64,000 nucleotides of DNA from Pseudomonas hygromyciniae. GTDB lineage: Bacteria; Pseudomonadota; Gammaproteobacteria; Pseudomonadales; Pseudomonadaceae. The notes beneath the pieces are model-generated. The model searched no databases. It was not told the origin of the DNA and saw only the letters and a list, made by a program, of their open reading frames with translations. The stretch is from assembly GCF_016925675.1 (NCBI RefSeq), contig NZ_CP070506.1, forward strand, positions 3,718,501 to 3,782,500, given 5' to 3'. The translations under genes and the position numbers were made by a program. Positions 38,663 through 47,435 of the stretch are shown here, piece after piece; within the stretch, counting starts at the first letter, position 1; each line of letters starts with the position of its first letter.

Positions 38663-40822
38663 ATGAAAACAGCCCTGACCCGAACCAAACTGCTGGCCAG
38701 CGCCCTGATCGTGATCGCCGTGATTGGCGGTGCCACCTATTACTTGCTGGACCGCCGCGCCACCAACGGCCTGCTTGACGGTCCCGAATACAGCGAAGCG
38801 CAACTTAATGAAGGGGGTGTGGATGGCATCCGCGACCTGCCTCTGCCGGAAGCGAAAAAACGCCTGAATTACCTGATCCTCGACATGCGCGACAGCATCA
38901 ACCGCATCGCCATGCTCGAAAGCATGCGCCTGGAAATCGGCCCCGCCACTACCACGCCTGGCGAACACAAAGAGCTGAACTACGAGGAGCCGTTCGTGCC
39001 CTTCACCGCAGCAGAACTGAAGGCGGCATTGACGGACCTCCAGCGCACACCGGGGCAGTTCCAGCAATTGTTCTACGACAATGCGTCCGGGCTGAAGCTG
39101 GAGGTCGAGGCGATTCGCGAGGTGCTCAAGCGTGGCGCCCTGCCCGATCAGCAGACCGAAGCCAGCTACCGCATCCAGACCCTGTACTTTCGCGACGGCT
39201 CGCAACAGCCGTTCGCCGATGTGGCGGTCAAGGATGAGGACAGCGAAGAACAAGATCAGGACACCACCCAGGCCGAACTCAAGCTCAACAAGCCCCTGGA
39301 ACGTATCGGCCTGACCCTGACTTATCAGGCCTACCCCGGCTTCAATAAAATCGTCCTGGACCGGGCCCACCCGAAAGCCACCGCCGAAGGTGGCGAGGTG
39401 TACCAGTTGACCCACCTGGGCGACGCCAGTGCCTCCTTGCAATTGGCAACGCCGAAGAATAAATCCTATGTAATCCAGGGCCTGACCGCCGATGGCAAGA
39501 CGCTGTACAGCGCTGGCAACAGCTCCAACACTTCGCCCACCGCCGAACAAAAAGCCAACCTGCGGGCCTATTACAACGAACTGCTGCGCATGGAAAACAA
39601 CTTCACCGACTTCAAGACGGCCGCTGCGGTGCAGGATCACCTGGAACAGTTCGCCAGCAACCTGCCCAGCTCCGCCAGCGAGCTGAGTAACGTGCAGGCC
39701 ACTTATCAATTCGAAGATACCCCCGCCAGCATCGTGATTTACGTGCTGGAGCCGGCCCAACCCCAGACCCTTGATTGGGAAATGCACAACAGCAGCGCGC
39801 CCCAAGAGCGCTACATCGCCTACGACAGCGCCAGCGACAGCAGCGGTTTTATCGACAGCAAGGGGCAATGGGTGGTCAAGCCACGGTTCAAGCGCATCGA
39901 TCCCACCGAGATGCCCGGCGTGTACCACATCATGGTCGGCCAGAAGTCGTCCGGCGAAGGCTGGAGCGAACTGCTGTTCAAGTACTTCGCCTTTGTACCG
40001 GGTACGCAGACATTGAAAGAGCTGCCCTTCGAGATCATCGAAAGCGCAATCAACGACAACTTGGTGATTGTCGAGCGTGAAACCAATGGCCCGTATGGGG
40101 TCTACGACGTCAAGAAACTGCAGGTCGTGGTGCCGATGAAGTACGTCAACCCCAGTGTGATCGGCAACGTGTTCATTGGCCGGCCCGGCGAGACCACCTA
40201 TGGTTCGAACTCGCTGTACGGTACCTGGAGCCTGACCGGCAAGGAACTGTTGGCGCCGCGCTACTCGGGGATCAACGGCAGTGGCGAGTTTATCTACGCC
40301 ACCTCCGCCGACCAGAAACAGACTGACGTCTACAACCTGCAGATGAAGAAACTCAACCCGCCCGGCGCGACCGTCTTCGGCCAGTTTGTCCAGGGCCAGC
40401 CGCTGCTGATCCAGGACCGTAACAGCCGCAAATACAGCTTTATCGACGAGCAGGGCAAGGTGCTGCCTTTTAGCCTGCCCTTTGATGACGTCAACCCGTT
40501 TTCCAACGGCATGGCAGTGGTGCAAAAGGGCAGCCGCTATGGCGCCATTGACGTACAGGGCAAACTGCGCGTGCCCATGACCTACAGCAAACTCAACCCC
40601 TTCCAGAAAAACCTGGCCTCGGCAGAAATGGATAGTTTTGAAGGGCTGGTATTGATCGACAAAAACAACCGCGTGGTGAAAAAACTCGGGTCATATACCA
40701 GCTACAGCTACCCGTACAACAGCAACGACGCGACCTACAGCATCTGGGATGCGCAGGTGCCAAACCGCGTGAATGTGTTCGACGCCGATGGCAACCAGAC
40801 CGATAGCTTCGAGCGCGAGTGA
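38663..40822 (+). CDS. WG-repeat protein with N-terminal membrane anchor
   Basis: 719 residues. One membrane helix at about 12-29, a hydrophilic region, then from about 385 a series of WG-type repeats (SGFIDSKGQWVVKPRFKRI, YGVYDVKKLQVVVPMKY, YSFIDEQGKVLPFSLPF, YGAIDVQGKLRVPMTY). WG repeats build a surface-exposed beta-rich fold whose function is mostly unknown. The bulk is probably periplasmic. Transcribed alone. Confidence 0.85.
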   Translation: MKTALTRTKLLASALIVIAVIGGATYYLLDRRATNGLLDGPEYSEAQLNEGGVDGIRDLPLPEAKKRLNYLILDMRDSINRIAMLESMRLEIGPATTTPGEHKELNYEEPFVPFTAAELKAALTDLQRTPGQFQQLFYDNASGLKLEVEAIREVLKRGALPDQQTEASYRIQTLYFRDGSQQPFADVAVKDEDSEEQDQDTTQAELKLNKPLERIGLTLTYQAYPGFNKIVLDRAHPKATAEGGEVYQLTHLGDASASLQLATPKNKSYVIQGLTADGKTLYSAGNSSNTSPTAEQKANLRAYYNELLRMENNFTDFKTAAAVQDHLEQFASNLPSSASELSNVQATYQFEDTPASIVIYVLEPAQPQTLDWEMHNSSAPQERYIAYDSASDSSGFIDSKGQWVVKPRFKRIDPTEMPGVYHIMVGQKSSGEGWSELLFKYFAFVPGTQTLKELPFEIIESAINDNLVIVERETNGPYGVYDVKKLQVVVPMKYVNPSVIGNVFIGRPGETTYGSNSLYGTWSLTGKELLAPRYSGINGSGEFIYATSADQKQTDVYNLQMKKLNPPGATVFGQFVQGQPLLIQDRNSRKYSFIDEQGKVLPFSLPFDDVNPFSNGMAVVQKGSRYGAIDVQGKLRVPMTYSKLNPFQKNLASAEMDSFEGLVLIDKNNRVVKKLGSYTSYSYPYNSNDATYSIWDAQVPNRVNVFDADGNQTDSFERE

Positions 40823-40837
40823 ATGATGGCATCGTGG

Positions 40838-40860
40838 TAGGAGCCGGTTTGCCGGCTCTT
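40838..40860. terminator. Short hairpin after the WG-repeat gene
   Basis: AGGAGCCGGTTTGCCGGCTCTT forms a tight stem-loop 16 bp after the stop codon, followed by a weak T stretch. It is probably a degenerate REP-like hairpin that ends transcription. Confidence 0.45.
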
Positions 40861-40883
40861 ACAACAGGACCGCTATTGCACCC

Positions 40884-40933
40884 GTGAAATTAATCCTGTA
40901 ATTTTTCATGAAATTTTTAGATAAGAATTTCAC
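40884..40933. promoter_or_regulatory. Candidate operator region of the XRE-cupin gene
   Basis: GTGAAATT (40884-40891) and AATTTCAC (40926-40933) form an inverted pair with 34 bp between, and a third TGAAATT lies at 40909. The region is strikingly AT-rich and ends 9 bp before the XRE-cupin start codon, a good position for autoregulation. Confidence 0.45.
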
Positions 40934-40942
40934 GAAAGCCCC

Positions 40943-41500
40943 ATGGACAAACAAGAAGAACTCGACGCCCTGGCGATCCTGGTTCACGACCTGCGCAAAT
41001 ACAAGAAGCTCACCCTGGCCCAACTGGCACAGAAGATCGGGCGTTCCGTGGGTTTCCTGTCCCAGGTCGAGCGCGGGTTGTCGCGCCCCACCGTGGCGGA
41101 CCTGACGGCCATCAGCCATGCGCTGGATGTGCCCACCACTTATTTCTACAGCGTGCCCAAACCCAAGGCCGTGGCCTGGGTCACGCGGCCCAACGAGCGG
41201 CGCACGGTGTATTACGCCAACGGCATCACCGACATCCTTGTCTCGCCCAGCATGCAAGGGGCGTTTTCGATCCTCGACAGCCTGCTCGAACCCGGCGCCA
41301 ACAGTGGCGAGCAGACCATGAGCGACCGCGCCGAACAGGCAGGTTTCGTGCTTGAAGGCCACCTGACCCTGTGGGTCGAGGGCGAAGCCGATGCGGTCAC
41401 TCTCGGCCCCGGCGACAGCTTTCACCTCGCCAGTTTTGCCCACTGCCGCTACGCCAACCTGACCGACCTGCCGGCCCGCGTGCTGTGGGTCTATAACTGA
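40943..41500 (+). CDS. XRE-cupin transcriptional regulator (PuuR-like)
   Basis: 185 residues: an N-terminal Cro/C1 HTH (TLAQLAQKIGRSVGFLSQVE) and a C-terminal cupin with VLEGHLTLWVEG and GDSFHLASFAHCRY. Regulators of this layout often control polyamine or amino-acid catabolism. The glutamine-synthetase-like gene follows 22 bp downstream, so the pair resembles the puuR-puuA arrangement. The effector is not known. Confidence 0.88.
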   Translation: MDKQEELDALAILVHDLRKYKKLTLAQLAQKIGRSVGFLSQVERGLSRPTVADLTAISHALDVPTTYFYSVPKPKAVAWVTRPNERRTVYYANGITDILVSPSMQGAFSILDSLLEPGANSGEQTMSDRAEQAGFVLEGHLTLWVEGEADAVTLGPGDSFHLASFAHCRYANLTDLPARVLWVYN

Positions 41501-41522
41501 GGCACACCAAGGAGCGTCACCC

Positions 41523-42869
41523 GTGAAAAGCCATTCCTCCACGTTACTGGCCGAAGTGCGGACCTTTCGCCAGAACCATCCGGATGTACGTTACGTCGAC
41601 CTGATTTGCCTGGACATCCCCGGGCGTTTCTACGGCAAGCGCTACCCGGTTGAAATGTTGGAAAAAGTCGCCGCCGGCAGCCCCCTGAAGCTGCCACAGA
41701 ACGCCGTGCTGCTGGGCGCCCAGGGCGGTTTGTTCAAGATCGGCGACTATTGCTTCCATGACGGCGACCCCGATGCCAACCGCCGCCTGGTACCCGGCAC
41801 GCTCAAGCCCGTGAGCTGGGAGGCGCAGCCCCTGGGGCAGATGCTGATCACCTCCGACGGCACCGAGGCGCCCATCGAATTCGAGCCACGGGAAGTACTG
41901 GCCAAGGTCCTGGAACGCCTGCACCGCAAGGGCATTCACCCGGTGGTGGCGTTTGAGCTGGAGTTCTACCTGTTCGACAGAAAACTCGCCGAGGGCCTGC
42001 CGCAATTTGCCCGCGACCCATTGAGCGACGACCCCGACGACCAACCGACCCTGCATATCGAGCGGCTGTCGCGTTTCGCCCCGGTACTCGATGACATGGT
42101 GCAGACCGCCCAGGCTCAGGGGATCGACATTACGGTGATCACTGCCGAGTTGGGCCCTGGCCAGTTTGAAATCAATTTCGGTCACCTCGATGACGGCCTG
42201 CGCGCCGCAGACTGGGCCGCCCTGTTCTGCCGCAGCACCCGTGGCGTGGCGCTCAAGCATGGCTATCGCGCCAGTTTCATGGCCAAGCCCTACCTGCAAC
42301 ATCCCGGCAGTGGCATGCATGTGCATGTCAGCCTGTACGATGCCGCCGGCAACAACCTACTGGCAGCGCACCAGCAGCAACCGCTGCGTCACGCAGTGGC
42401 GGGTTGCCTGGAACTGCTGCCCCATTGCATGCCGATTTTCTCGCCCAACCACAACGCCTTCCGCCGCCTGGGCGGTACGGTCAATGCGGCCACCAAGGCC
42501 TGCTGGGGCTATGAAGACCGGGATGCCTGCGTACGCATTCCCGAGTCCGACCCGCGCAACCTGCGGATAGAACACCGTCTGGCCAGTGCCGATGCCAACC
42601 CGTACCTGGTCCTGGCGGCGATCTTGGTCGGGCTTGAACATGGCCTGGATGCAGCGCGTGAACCCATCGCACCGCTGAACGAAGATCGCGACAGCGGCCA
42701 CGACTTCCCCCTGGAAATGCTCGAAGCCGTGCGCGCCATGCAGCAACAACCGGCCCTGCGCGAAGGCTTGGGCGCGGAGTTTGTCGACGTCTATTGCGAA
42801 AACAAACGCCAGGATCATCTGGCTTTCCAGCAGGAGATCAATGCGCGGGAGTATCGCTGGTATCTCTAG
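41523..42869 (+). CDS. Glutamine synthetase-family protein (gamma-glutamylpolyamine synthetase-like)
   Basis: 448 residues with the GS beta-grasp and catalytic domains: FELEFYLFDRK, PGQFEINF, the metal/ATP region GSGMHVHVSLYD, and NPYLVLAAILVGLEHGL. The protein groups by motif with PuuA/SpuI-type enzymes that attach glutamate to amines rather than with GlnA, which is longer at the C-terminus. It is probably co-transcribed with the XRE-cupin regulator. The amine substrate is unknown. Confidence 0.85.
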   Translation: MKSHSSTLLAEVRTFRQNHPDVRYVDLICLDIPGRFYGKRYPVEMLEKVAAGSPLKLPQNAVLLGAQGGLFKIGDYCFHDGDPDANRRLVPGTLKPVSWEAQPLGQMLITSDGTEAPIEFEPREVLAKVLERLHRKGIHPVVAFELEFYLFDRKLAEGLPQFARDPLSDDPDDQPTLHIERLSRFAPVLDDMVQTAQAQGIDITVITAELGPGQFEINFGHLDDGLRAADWAALFCRSTRGVALKHGYRASFMAKPYLQHPGSGMHVHVSLYDAAGNNLLAAHQQQPLRHAVAGCLELLPHCMPIFSPNHNAFRRLGGTVNAATKACWGYEDRDACVRIPESDPRNLRIEHRLASADANPYLVLAAILVGLEHGLDAAREPIAPLNEDRDSGHDFPLEMLEAVRAMQQQPALREGLGAEFVDVYCENKRQDHLAFQQEINAREYRWYL

Positions 42870-42879
42870 CGACCGTCCC

Positions 42880-43118
42880 CGTGTGGGAGCCGGCTTGCCA
42901 GCGATGGCCATAGGTATCTACACAACTTTCAGAAACTGACGAACTCCCCTGTGGCGAGCGGGCTTGCCCCGCGCTGGGCTGCGAAGCAGCCCCAATAGGA
43001 GCACCGAGTTTATTCAGAATCACCGAGGCGGATGGTTTTGGGGCTGCTTCGCAGCCCAGCGCGGGAGCAAGCCCGCTCGCCACAGGGAAGTTCTATCGCT
43101 GGCAAGCCAGCTCCTGCA
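42880..43118. repeat. REP pair split by a second MITE-like copy
   Basis: The outer unit GTGTGGGAGCCGGCTTGCCA ... TGGCAAGCCAGCTCCTGCA encloses a copy of the nested element. It lies between the glutamine-synthetase-like and alkC genes. Confidence 0.75.
42909..43093. mobile_element. MITE-like element, right end missing
   Basis: The left end is nearly identical to the element at 36577 (CATAGGTATCTACACAACTT and onward for more than 80 bp). The internal palindrome is present, with GCGGGAGCAAGC in place of GCGGGGCAAGC. The right terminal repeat is reduced to AAGTT, and the sequence returns directly to the REP. Confidence 0.7.
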
Positions 43119-43169
43119 AAGGTGTTAACCTGCAAAGGTCTTACGACCAACCTCTGCTGCGGACTCCCC

Positions 43170-44267
43170 ATGACCGACCAAAGCCCCCCAGCCCTCAAGG
43201 AAATCTTCAACCTCCAGCGCCTGCAGCACATCGCTAATGAGATGAGCGCGGTGTACCCGCCATTCGATGCCAAGGGGTTTGTCCAGCACGCCAGCCAGGA
43301 CCTTGCCGGGTTGTCGGTGATGCAGCGCATGGCCCGTGTCAGTGAGAGCCTGCACGCGGTGATCCCGCTGGACTATGCACAGACCCTCAAACTTCTGTAT
43401 GCCTTGGCCCCGCGCCTGAACAGTGGTTTTGTCAGCTTGTTCCTCGGGCACTATGTGGCCAGCTACGGCCTGGATGATTTCAAGCGCTCGATGGCGGCGC
43501 TCAAGTACTTCACCACCTTTGGCTCTGCCGAGTTTGCCGTGCGGGCTTTTCTGCTCAAGGATTTGCAGCGCACGCTGGAGGTGATGCAGCAGTGGTCGCT
43601 GGATGCCAATGAACACGTGCGCCGCCTCGCCAGCGAAGGCTCGCGGCCCAGGTTGCCGTGGTCGTTTCGCCTGGCGCAGGTGCAGGCCGACCCACGCCTG
43701 TGCGCATCAATCCTGGAGAACCTCAAGGCCGACAGCAGCCTGTATGTGCGCAAGTCCGTGGCCAACCACCTCAACGACATCACCAAGGACCATCCCGAGT
43801 GGGTGCTGGATGTGATCGAGAGCTGGTCCCTGGACAACCCCCATACCGCCTGGATCGCCCGCCACGCCCTGCGCAGCCTGATCAAGCAAGGCAATATCCG
43901 CGCACTGACGCTCATGGGCGCAGGCGCCCGTGCCGAGGTGAAGATCCATCAGTTCCAGGTCGAGCCGGCGGCGATTCGCCTGGGCGAGCGGATCAATCTG
44001 TCGTTTACCCTCGAATCCACGACCAATGCCCCACAAAAGCTGGTGGTGGACTACGCCATCGAGTATGTAAAAAGCGCCGGCCATAACGCCGCCAAGGTGT
44101 TCAAGCTCAAGGCATTTACCCTCGGCGCCGGTGAACGGCATACCGTGCAGCGCGGCCAACACATCCGCGACATGACCACGCGCAAGCATTACCCCGGCCA
44201 GCATACGGTGCACGTACTGGTGAACGGCGAGCGCCTGGCAAGCAGCGGATTTGAGTTGATCGGCTAA
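43170..44267 (+). CDS. alkC: DNA alkylation repair glycosylase AlkC with C-terminal Ig-like domain
   Basis: 365 residues. The N-terminal two-thirds are HEAT-like repeats of the AlkC/AlkD superfamily (HVRRLASEGSRPRLPW, SVANHLNDITKDHPEWVLDV). The last 110 residues look like an Ig-like beta-sandwich (INLSFTLEST through HTVHVLVNGE), as described for P. fluorescens AlkC. The enzyme removes 3-methyl-type alkylated purines without flipping the base. The ATG at 43170 is chosen over 43032, which would read through the repeat. No SOS box is seen; expressed alone. Confidence 0.88.
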   Translation: MTDQSPPALKEIFNLQRLQHIANEMSAVYPPFDAKGFVQHASQDLAGLSVMQRMARVSESLHAVIPLDYAQTLKLLYALAPRLNSGFVSLFLGHYVASYGLDDFKRSMAALKYFTTFGSAEFAVRAFLLKDLQRTLEVMQQWSLDANEHVRRLASEGSRPRLPWSFRLAQVQADPRLCASILENLKADSSLYVRKSVANHLNDITKDHPEWVLDVIESWSLDNPHTAWIARHALRSLIKQGNIRALTLMGAGARAEVKIHQFQVEPAAIRLGERINLSFTLESTTNAPQKLVVDYAIEYVKSAGHNAAKVFKLKAFTLGAGERHTVQRGQHIRDMTTRKHYPGQHTVHVLVNGERLASSGFELIG

Positions 44268-44417
44268 CCCCTCCTACTGAACAAAAGGCTCTATCTCGGG
44301 CCTTTCAGCGATATTTATTGTCCTACAATGCTGGCCTTTGGTGTTGCGATCCATTATCATCTGGCACCTCTTGGTACCCGCACGGGTATCTGTGTCAACG
44401 TTCCACCTGAGGCGCCC

Positions 44418-46277
44418 ATGCACCGTTTCTCGTTTTACCGCCCTTTGATTTGCGCCAGTCTGGGGCTTGTTTCGCACACTGCTCATGCCGCGTTGCAACC
44501 CATGGCCGAAGCTGCACTTGCCAATGAATCCGAGCTGCACTGCCACTTCAACCGTGACGCCAGCACCGATTGCACAACCACCTACCGCTACACCATCCTC
44601 CAACCCAGCGGTCGGGAAATATTGTCGCGCATCGACTTCAACTACGCCGAAGGCGATGGTTTTGAAGTGCTGCACGCCGAGTCCATCCAGCCGGGCGGCA
44701 AGCCCCAGGCGCTGGCCGAATCGCAGATCGATACGCGCACCGCGCCCAACCCCGACCAGGGGTTTTCCCGCCTGAAGCAGACATCCCTGGCCTTCCCCAA
44801 CCTGCGGGTCGGCACACAGATCCGCTATACCGTGCGCGAACATCACCCGGCCAAGCCGCTGATGACCGAGTTCCACTACGCCCTGCAGTTTGGCCCCAGC
44901 AACGCCCGTCGCGATCGACTCAAGGCGCGCTTTACCGCTGAACGGCCAATCGAGTGGCGCGCTGAGTCGATGGACGGTTTCACCATCACCCCCTCGGTCA
45001 ATCGCAAGACCCTGGATATCGAGCAAAAAGCGCCGACCTATCTCAACTACATCAACGAATCGGGCCACGCCTATATCCGCGTGATCCCACGTATCGAAGT
45101 GGGCAGCAGCCTGGATGTGCAAAAGCACTTCGGCGGTTTTGCCCAGCGCTACAACCAGATTCTCGCAGCCAAGCTGCCGGCGGGCAGTGCCGCTGCCGTG
45201 GCTGCAGTGCAGGGCCTGGCACCGGCGCAGCAAGTCGCCGGGCTGATGCAGCACATCAACGATCACTACCGTTACCTGGGTGACTGGCGTGCCACGGATC
45301 GCGGCTATGTACCGTTTAACCTGGCGGAGATCGAGCAGCATGGTTATGGCGACTGCAAGGACCTGGCGATCCTCCTGACCGCCATGCTCAAGGCCAGCGG
45401 GATCAAGGCCGAGACCGCGTGGGTCAGCCGTGGTGATGTGGTGGATTCACTGCTGGTTCCAGGCACTGGCGCGCCCAACCATGCCATCGTGCGTGCCGAG
45501 GTGGCCGGCCAGGTGTGGTGGCTGGACCCGACCAACCCGGTGTTCGCCCCGGGCCAGACCATGCCCGATATCCAGGATCGCTGGGTACTCGTCAACAACT
45601 CCCAGGGCCAGGTACGGGAGGAACATATCCCCCTGGCGCGCCCTGACACCAGCATCCGCCTGGACAAGCAGGTGCATTACGACAAACAGGGCAACGGCGC
45701 GACCCGCGCCAGCGTCACCTTCAGCCGCCTGACGCTGATGCAATTGAGCATGGCTGACCGTGAACAGGGGGCCACCGCCACTGACCAGAACATCTGCGAC
45801 AACTTCGGCCGCGAGATCAGCGATTGCCAGGTGACCCGCCAACCCACTGGGTTCGTGCAGCCCGATAGCTACACGGTCAAGGCCAGCATGACCGACCTGC
45901 GCGCCCTGGAAAAACTCGATGAAGGCTACGTCTACACCGACCAGTCGCTCAAGGAGAAATGGGACGGCCTGCTCAACTACCGCCGCAACGGGCAACGGGG
46001 TGACCTGTACCTGGGCAACCCGGACACGGTCGACTACACCTTTACCTTGACCGGCGGGAAGATGGACAAGCCGGTCCAGGGCTGCAAGATCAGCTCGCCC
46101 TGGTATGACCTGGAACTCGATGGCGAACAGCTCAAGGATGGCCTGCGCTACCACTACCGGTTGACCCAGAAAGTGCGCTGGTTGAGCCATGACGAAATCG
46201 TCAGTGCACCGTTTGAAAAGATGATCAACGATGCTCGTGCATGTGGTGAACAGGTACACCAGACAGTAAAACTCTAA
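44418..46277 (+). CDS. DUF3857/transglutaminase-like exported protein
   Basis: 619 residues. A signal peptide (MHRFSFYRPLICASLGLV, cleavage after AHA at about 24) is followed by a DUF3857 beta-rich domain (about 40-235), then a transglutaminase-like fold with GYGDCKDLAILLTAMLKASG (catalytic Cys), APNHAIV (His) and WWLDPTNP (Asp), and a C-terminal beta-rich region. The triad is complete, so it may be an active periplasmic peptidase or cross-linking enzyme. The start at 44418 is set by the signal peptide; the ATG at 44328 is rejected. Confidence 0.85.
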   Translation: MHRFSFYRPLICASLGLVSHTAHAALQPMAEAALANESELHCHFNRDASTDCTTTYRYTILQPSGREILSRIDFNYAEGDGFEVLHAESIQPGGKPQALAESQIDTRTAPNPDQGFSRLKQTSLAFPNLRVGTQIRYTVREHHPAKPLMTEFHYALQFGPSNARRDRLKARFTAERPIEWRAESMDGFTITPSVNRKTLDIEQKAPTYLNYINESGHAYIRVIPRIEVGSSLDVQKHFGGFAQRYNQILAAKLPAGSAAAVAAVQGLAPAQQVAGLMQHINDHYRYLGDWRATDRGYVPFNLAEIEQHGYGDCKDLAILLTAMLKASGIKAETAWVSRGDVVDSLLVPGTGAPNHAIVRAEVAGQVWWLDPTNPVFAPGQTMPDIQDRWVLVNNSQGQVREEHIPLARPDTSIRLDKQVHYDKQGNGATRASVTFSRLTLMQLSMADREQGATATDQNICDNFGREISDCQVTRQPTGFVQPDSYTVKASMTDLRALEKLDEGYVYTDQSLKEKWDGLLNYRRNGQRGDLYLGNPDTVDYTFTLTGGKMDKPVQGCKISSPWYDLELDGEQLKDGLRYHYRLTQKVRWLSHDEIVSAPFEKMINDARACGEQVHQTVKL

Positions 46278-46281
46278 ACCC

Positions 46282-46395
46282 ATGTGGGAGTTGTCGAGCC
46301 CCAGCGAGGCTGCGATGGCGGTGTGTCAGGCGACAACTATTGCGCCTGTGAAGCCGTCATCGCAGCCTCGCAGGGGCTCGTCAGCTCCCACATTT
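46282..46395. repeat. Imperfect long palindrome (REP variant)
   Basis: ATGTGGGAGTTGTCGAGCCC ... GGGCTCGTCAGCTCCCACAT, with GCGAGGCTGCGATG/CATCGCAGCCTCGC arms inside. It lies between two convergent genes and may end both transcripts. Confidence 0.75.
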
Positions 46396-46417
46396 TGATC
46401 TTTGTACATCCGCTGAT

Positions 46418-47305
46418 TTACTCGCCCAACAGCAACCCCTGCTCCTTGGCGCACAACTCCACCACGTAATCCCACAACACCCGCAACCGCACCGACTTGT
46501 GCAACTCGCGCCGGGAGCTGATCCAGTAGCTGCGCTGGATGCCTTCCTGCGGCAATAGCGGCACCAGGTCCGGATCGCCTGCGGCCATGAAGCACGGCAA
46601 CACCGCAATCCCCAGCCCCGAGCGCGCAGCCTGGTGTTGGGCGATCACGCTGGTACTGTGGAACACCACCCTGGGGTTGCGACAAAAGCTGCTGAGCAGC
46701 TTCAACTCCTGGCTGAACAGCAGGTCGTCGACGTAATCGATCCAGGCATGGGCAGCCAGGTCTTCGCGCTTCTCGATGGCGGGCGTGCGCGCCAGGTAGC
46801 TGCGGCTGGCATACAGGGCCAGGCGATAGTCGGTGAGTTTGCGCGTGACCAGTTGATCGACGCTGGGCCGCTCCAGGTGGATGCTGATCTCGGCCTCGCG
46901 GTTGAGGATGCTGACAAAGCGCGGCACCGCCACCAGTTCCACTTCCAGCCCGGGATAACGCTCGAACAGGCCGCCCATGCGCCCGGCGAGGAACATCACC
47001 CCCAGGCCTTCGGCCACCCCCAGGCGGATCTTGCCCAGGGGCGCGGCGGAGTGGGTCAGTTCTTCTTCGGCCAACAGCGCAACGTTCTCCATGGCTTCGG
47101 CATGCTTGAGCAGCGCTTCGCCCGACGGCGTCAGTTCGTAGCCTTGGGCATGCTGCACAAACAACGCGGTGCCGAGGCTTTTCTCGATGGCCTCGATATG
47201 TCGGGCCACGGTCGCATGCGTGGTCTTCAGGCGCTGGGCAGCGGTGAGCAGGCGCCCGCTACGTTGCAATTCAAGGAAGTACCGCAGGTCATTCCAGTCG
47301 AACAT
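46418..47305 (-). CDS. LysR-family transcriptional regulator
   Basis: 295 residues: an N-terminal winged HTH (LTAAQRLKTTHATVARHIEA) and a LysR substrate-binding domain. It is divergent from the GMC oxidoreductase gene with 130 bp between, a classic LysR-target arrangement, and a candidate direct-repeat operator lies in that space. The start MFDWNDLRYFLEL at 47305 is family-typical; the ATG at 47365 is rejected. Confidence 0.9.
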   Translation of the reverse strand: MFDWNDLRYFLELQRSGRLLTAAQRLKTTHATVARHIEAIEKSLGTALFVQHAQGYELTPSGEALLKHAEAMENVALLAEEELTHSAAPLGKIRLGVAEGLGVMFLAGRMGGLFERYPGLEVELVAVPRFVSILNREAEISIHLERPSVDQLVTRKLTDYRLALYASRSYLARTPAIEKREDLAAHAWIDYVDDLLFSQELKLLSSFCRNPRVVFHSTSVIAQHQAARSGLGIAVLPCFMAAGDPDLVPLLPQEGIQRSYWISSRRELHKSVRLRVLWDYVVELCAKEQGLLLGE

Positions 47306-47364
47306 GTCGCCTCCCCTCTCGGCCTTGAGAACAGCGCTGTTTAAAAACGCACAGCAGCTGGGCA

Positions 47365-47395
47365 AAAACTAACATTTTTAAGACGAAAACTAACA
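47365..47395. promoter_or_regulatory. Direct repeat, candidate LysR operator
   Basis: AAAACTAACA occurs twice (47365-47374 and 47386-47395), 21 bp or two helical turns apart, between the divergent LysR and GMC oxidoreductase genes and 40 bp before the latter's start. Confidence 0.45.
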
Positions 47396-47435
47396 ACTAG
47401 GATGGAGCCAATAAGAAAAACAAGCGAGACCCCAA

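Noticed and set aside
43170..44267. SOS control of alkC
   Set aside because: No CTGT-N8-ACAG palindrome was found upstream; only the radical SAM operon has one.
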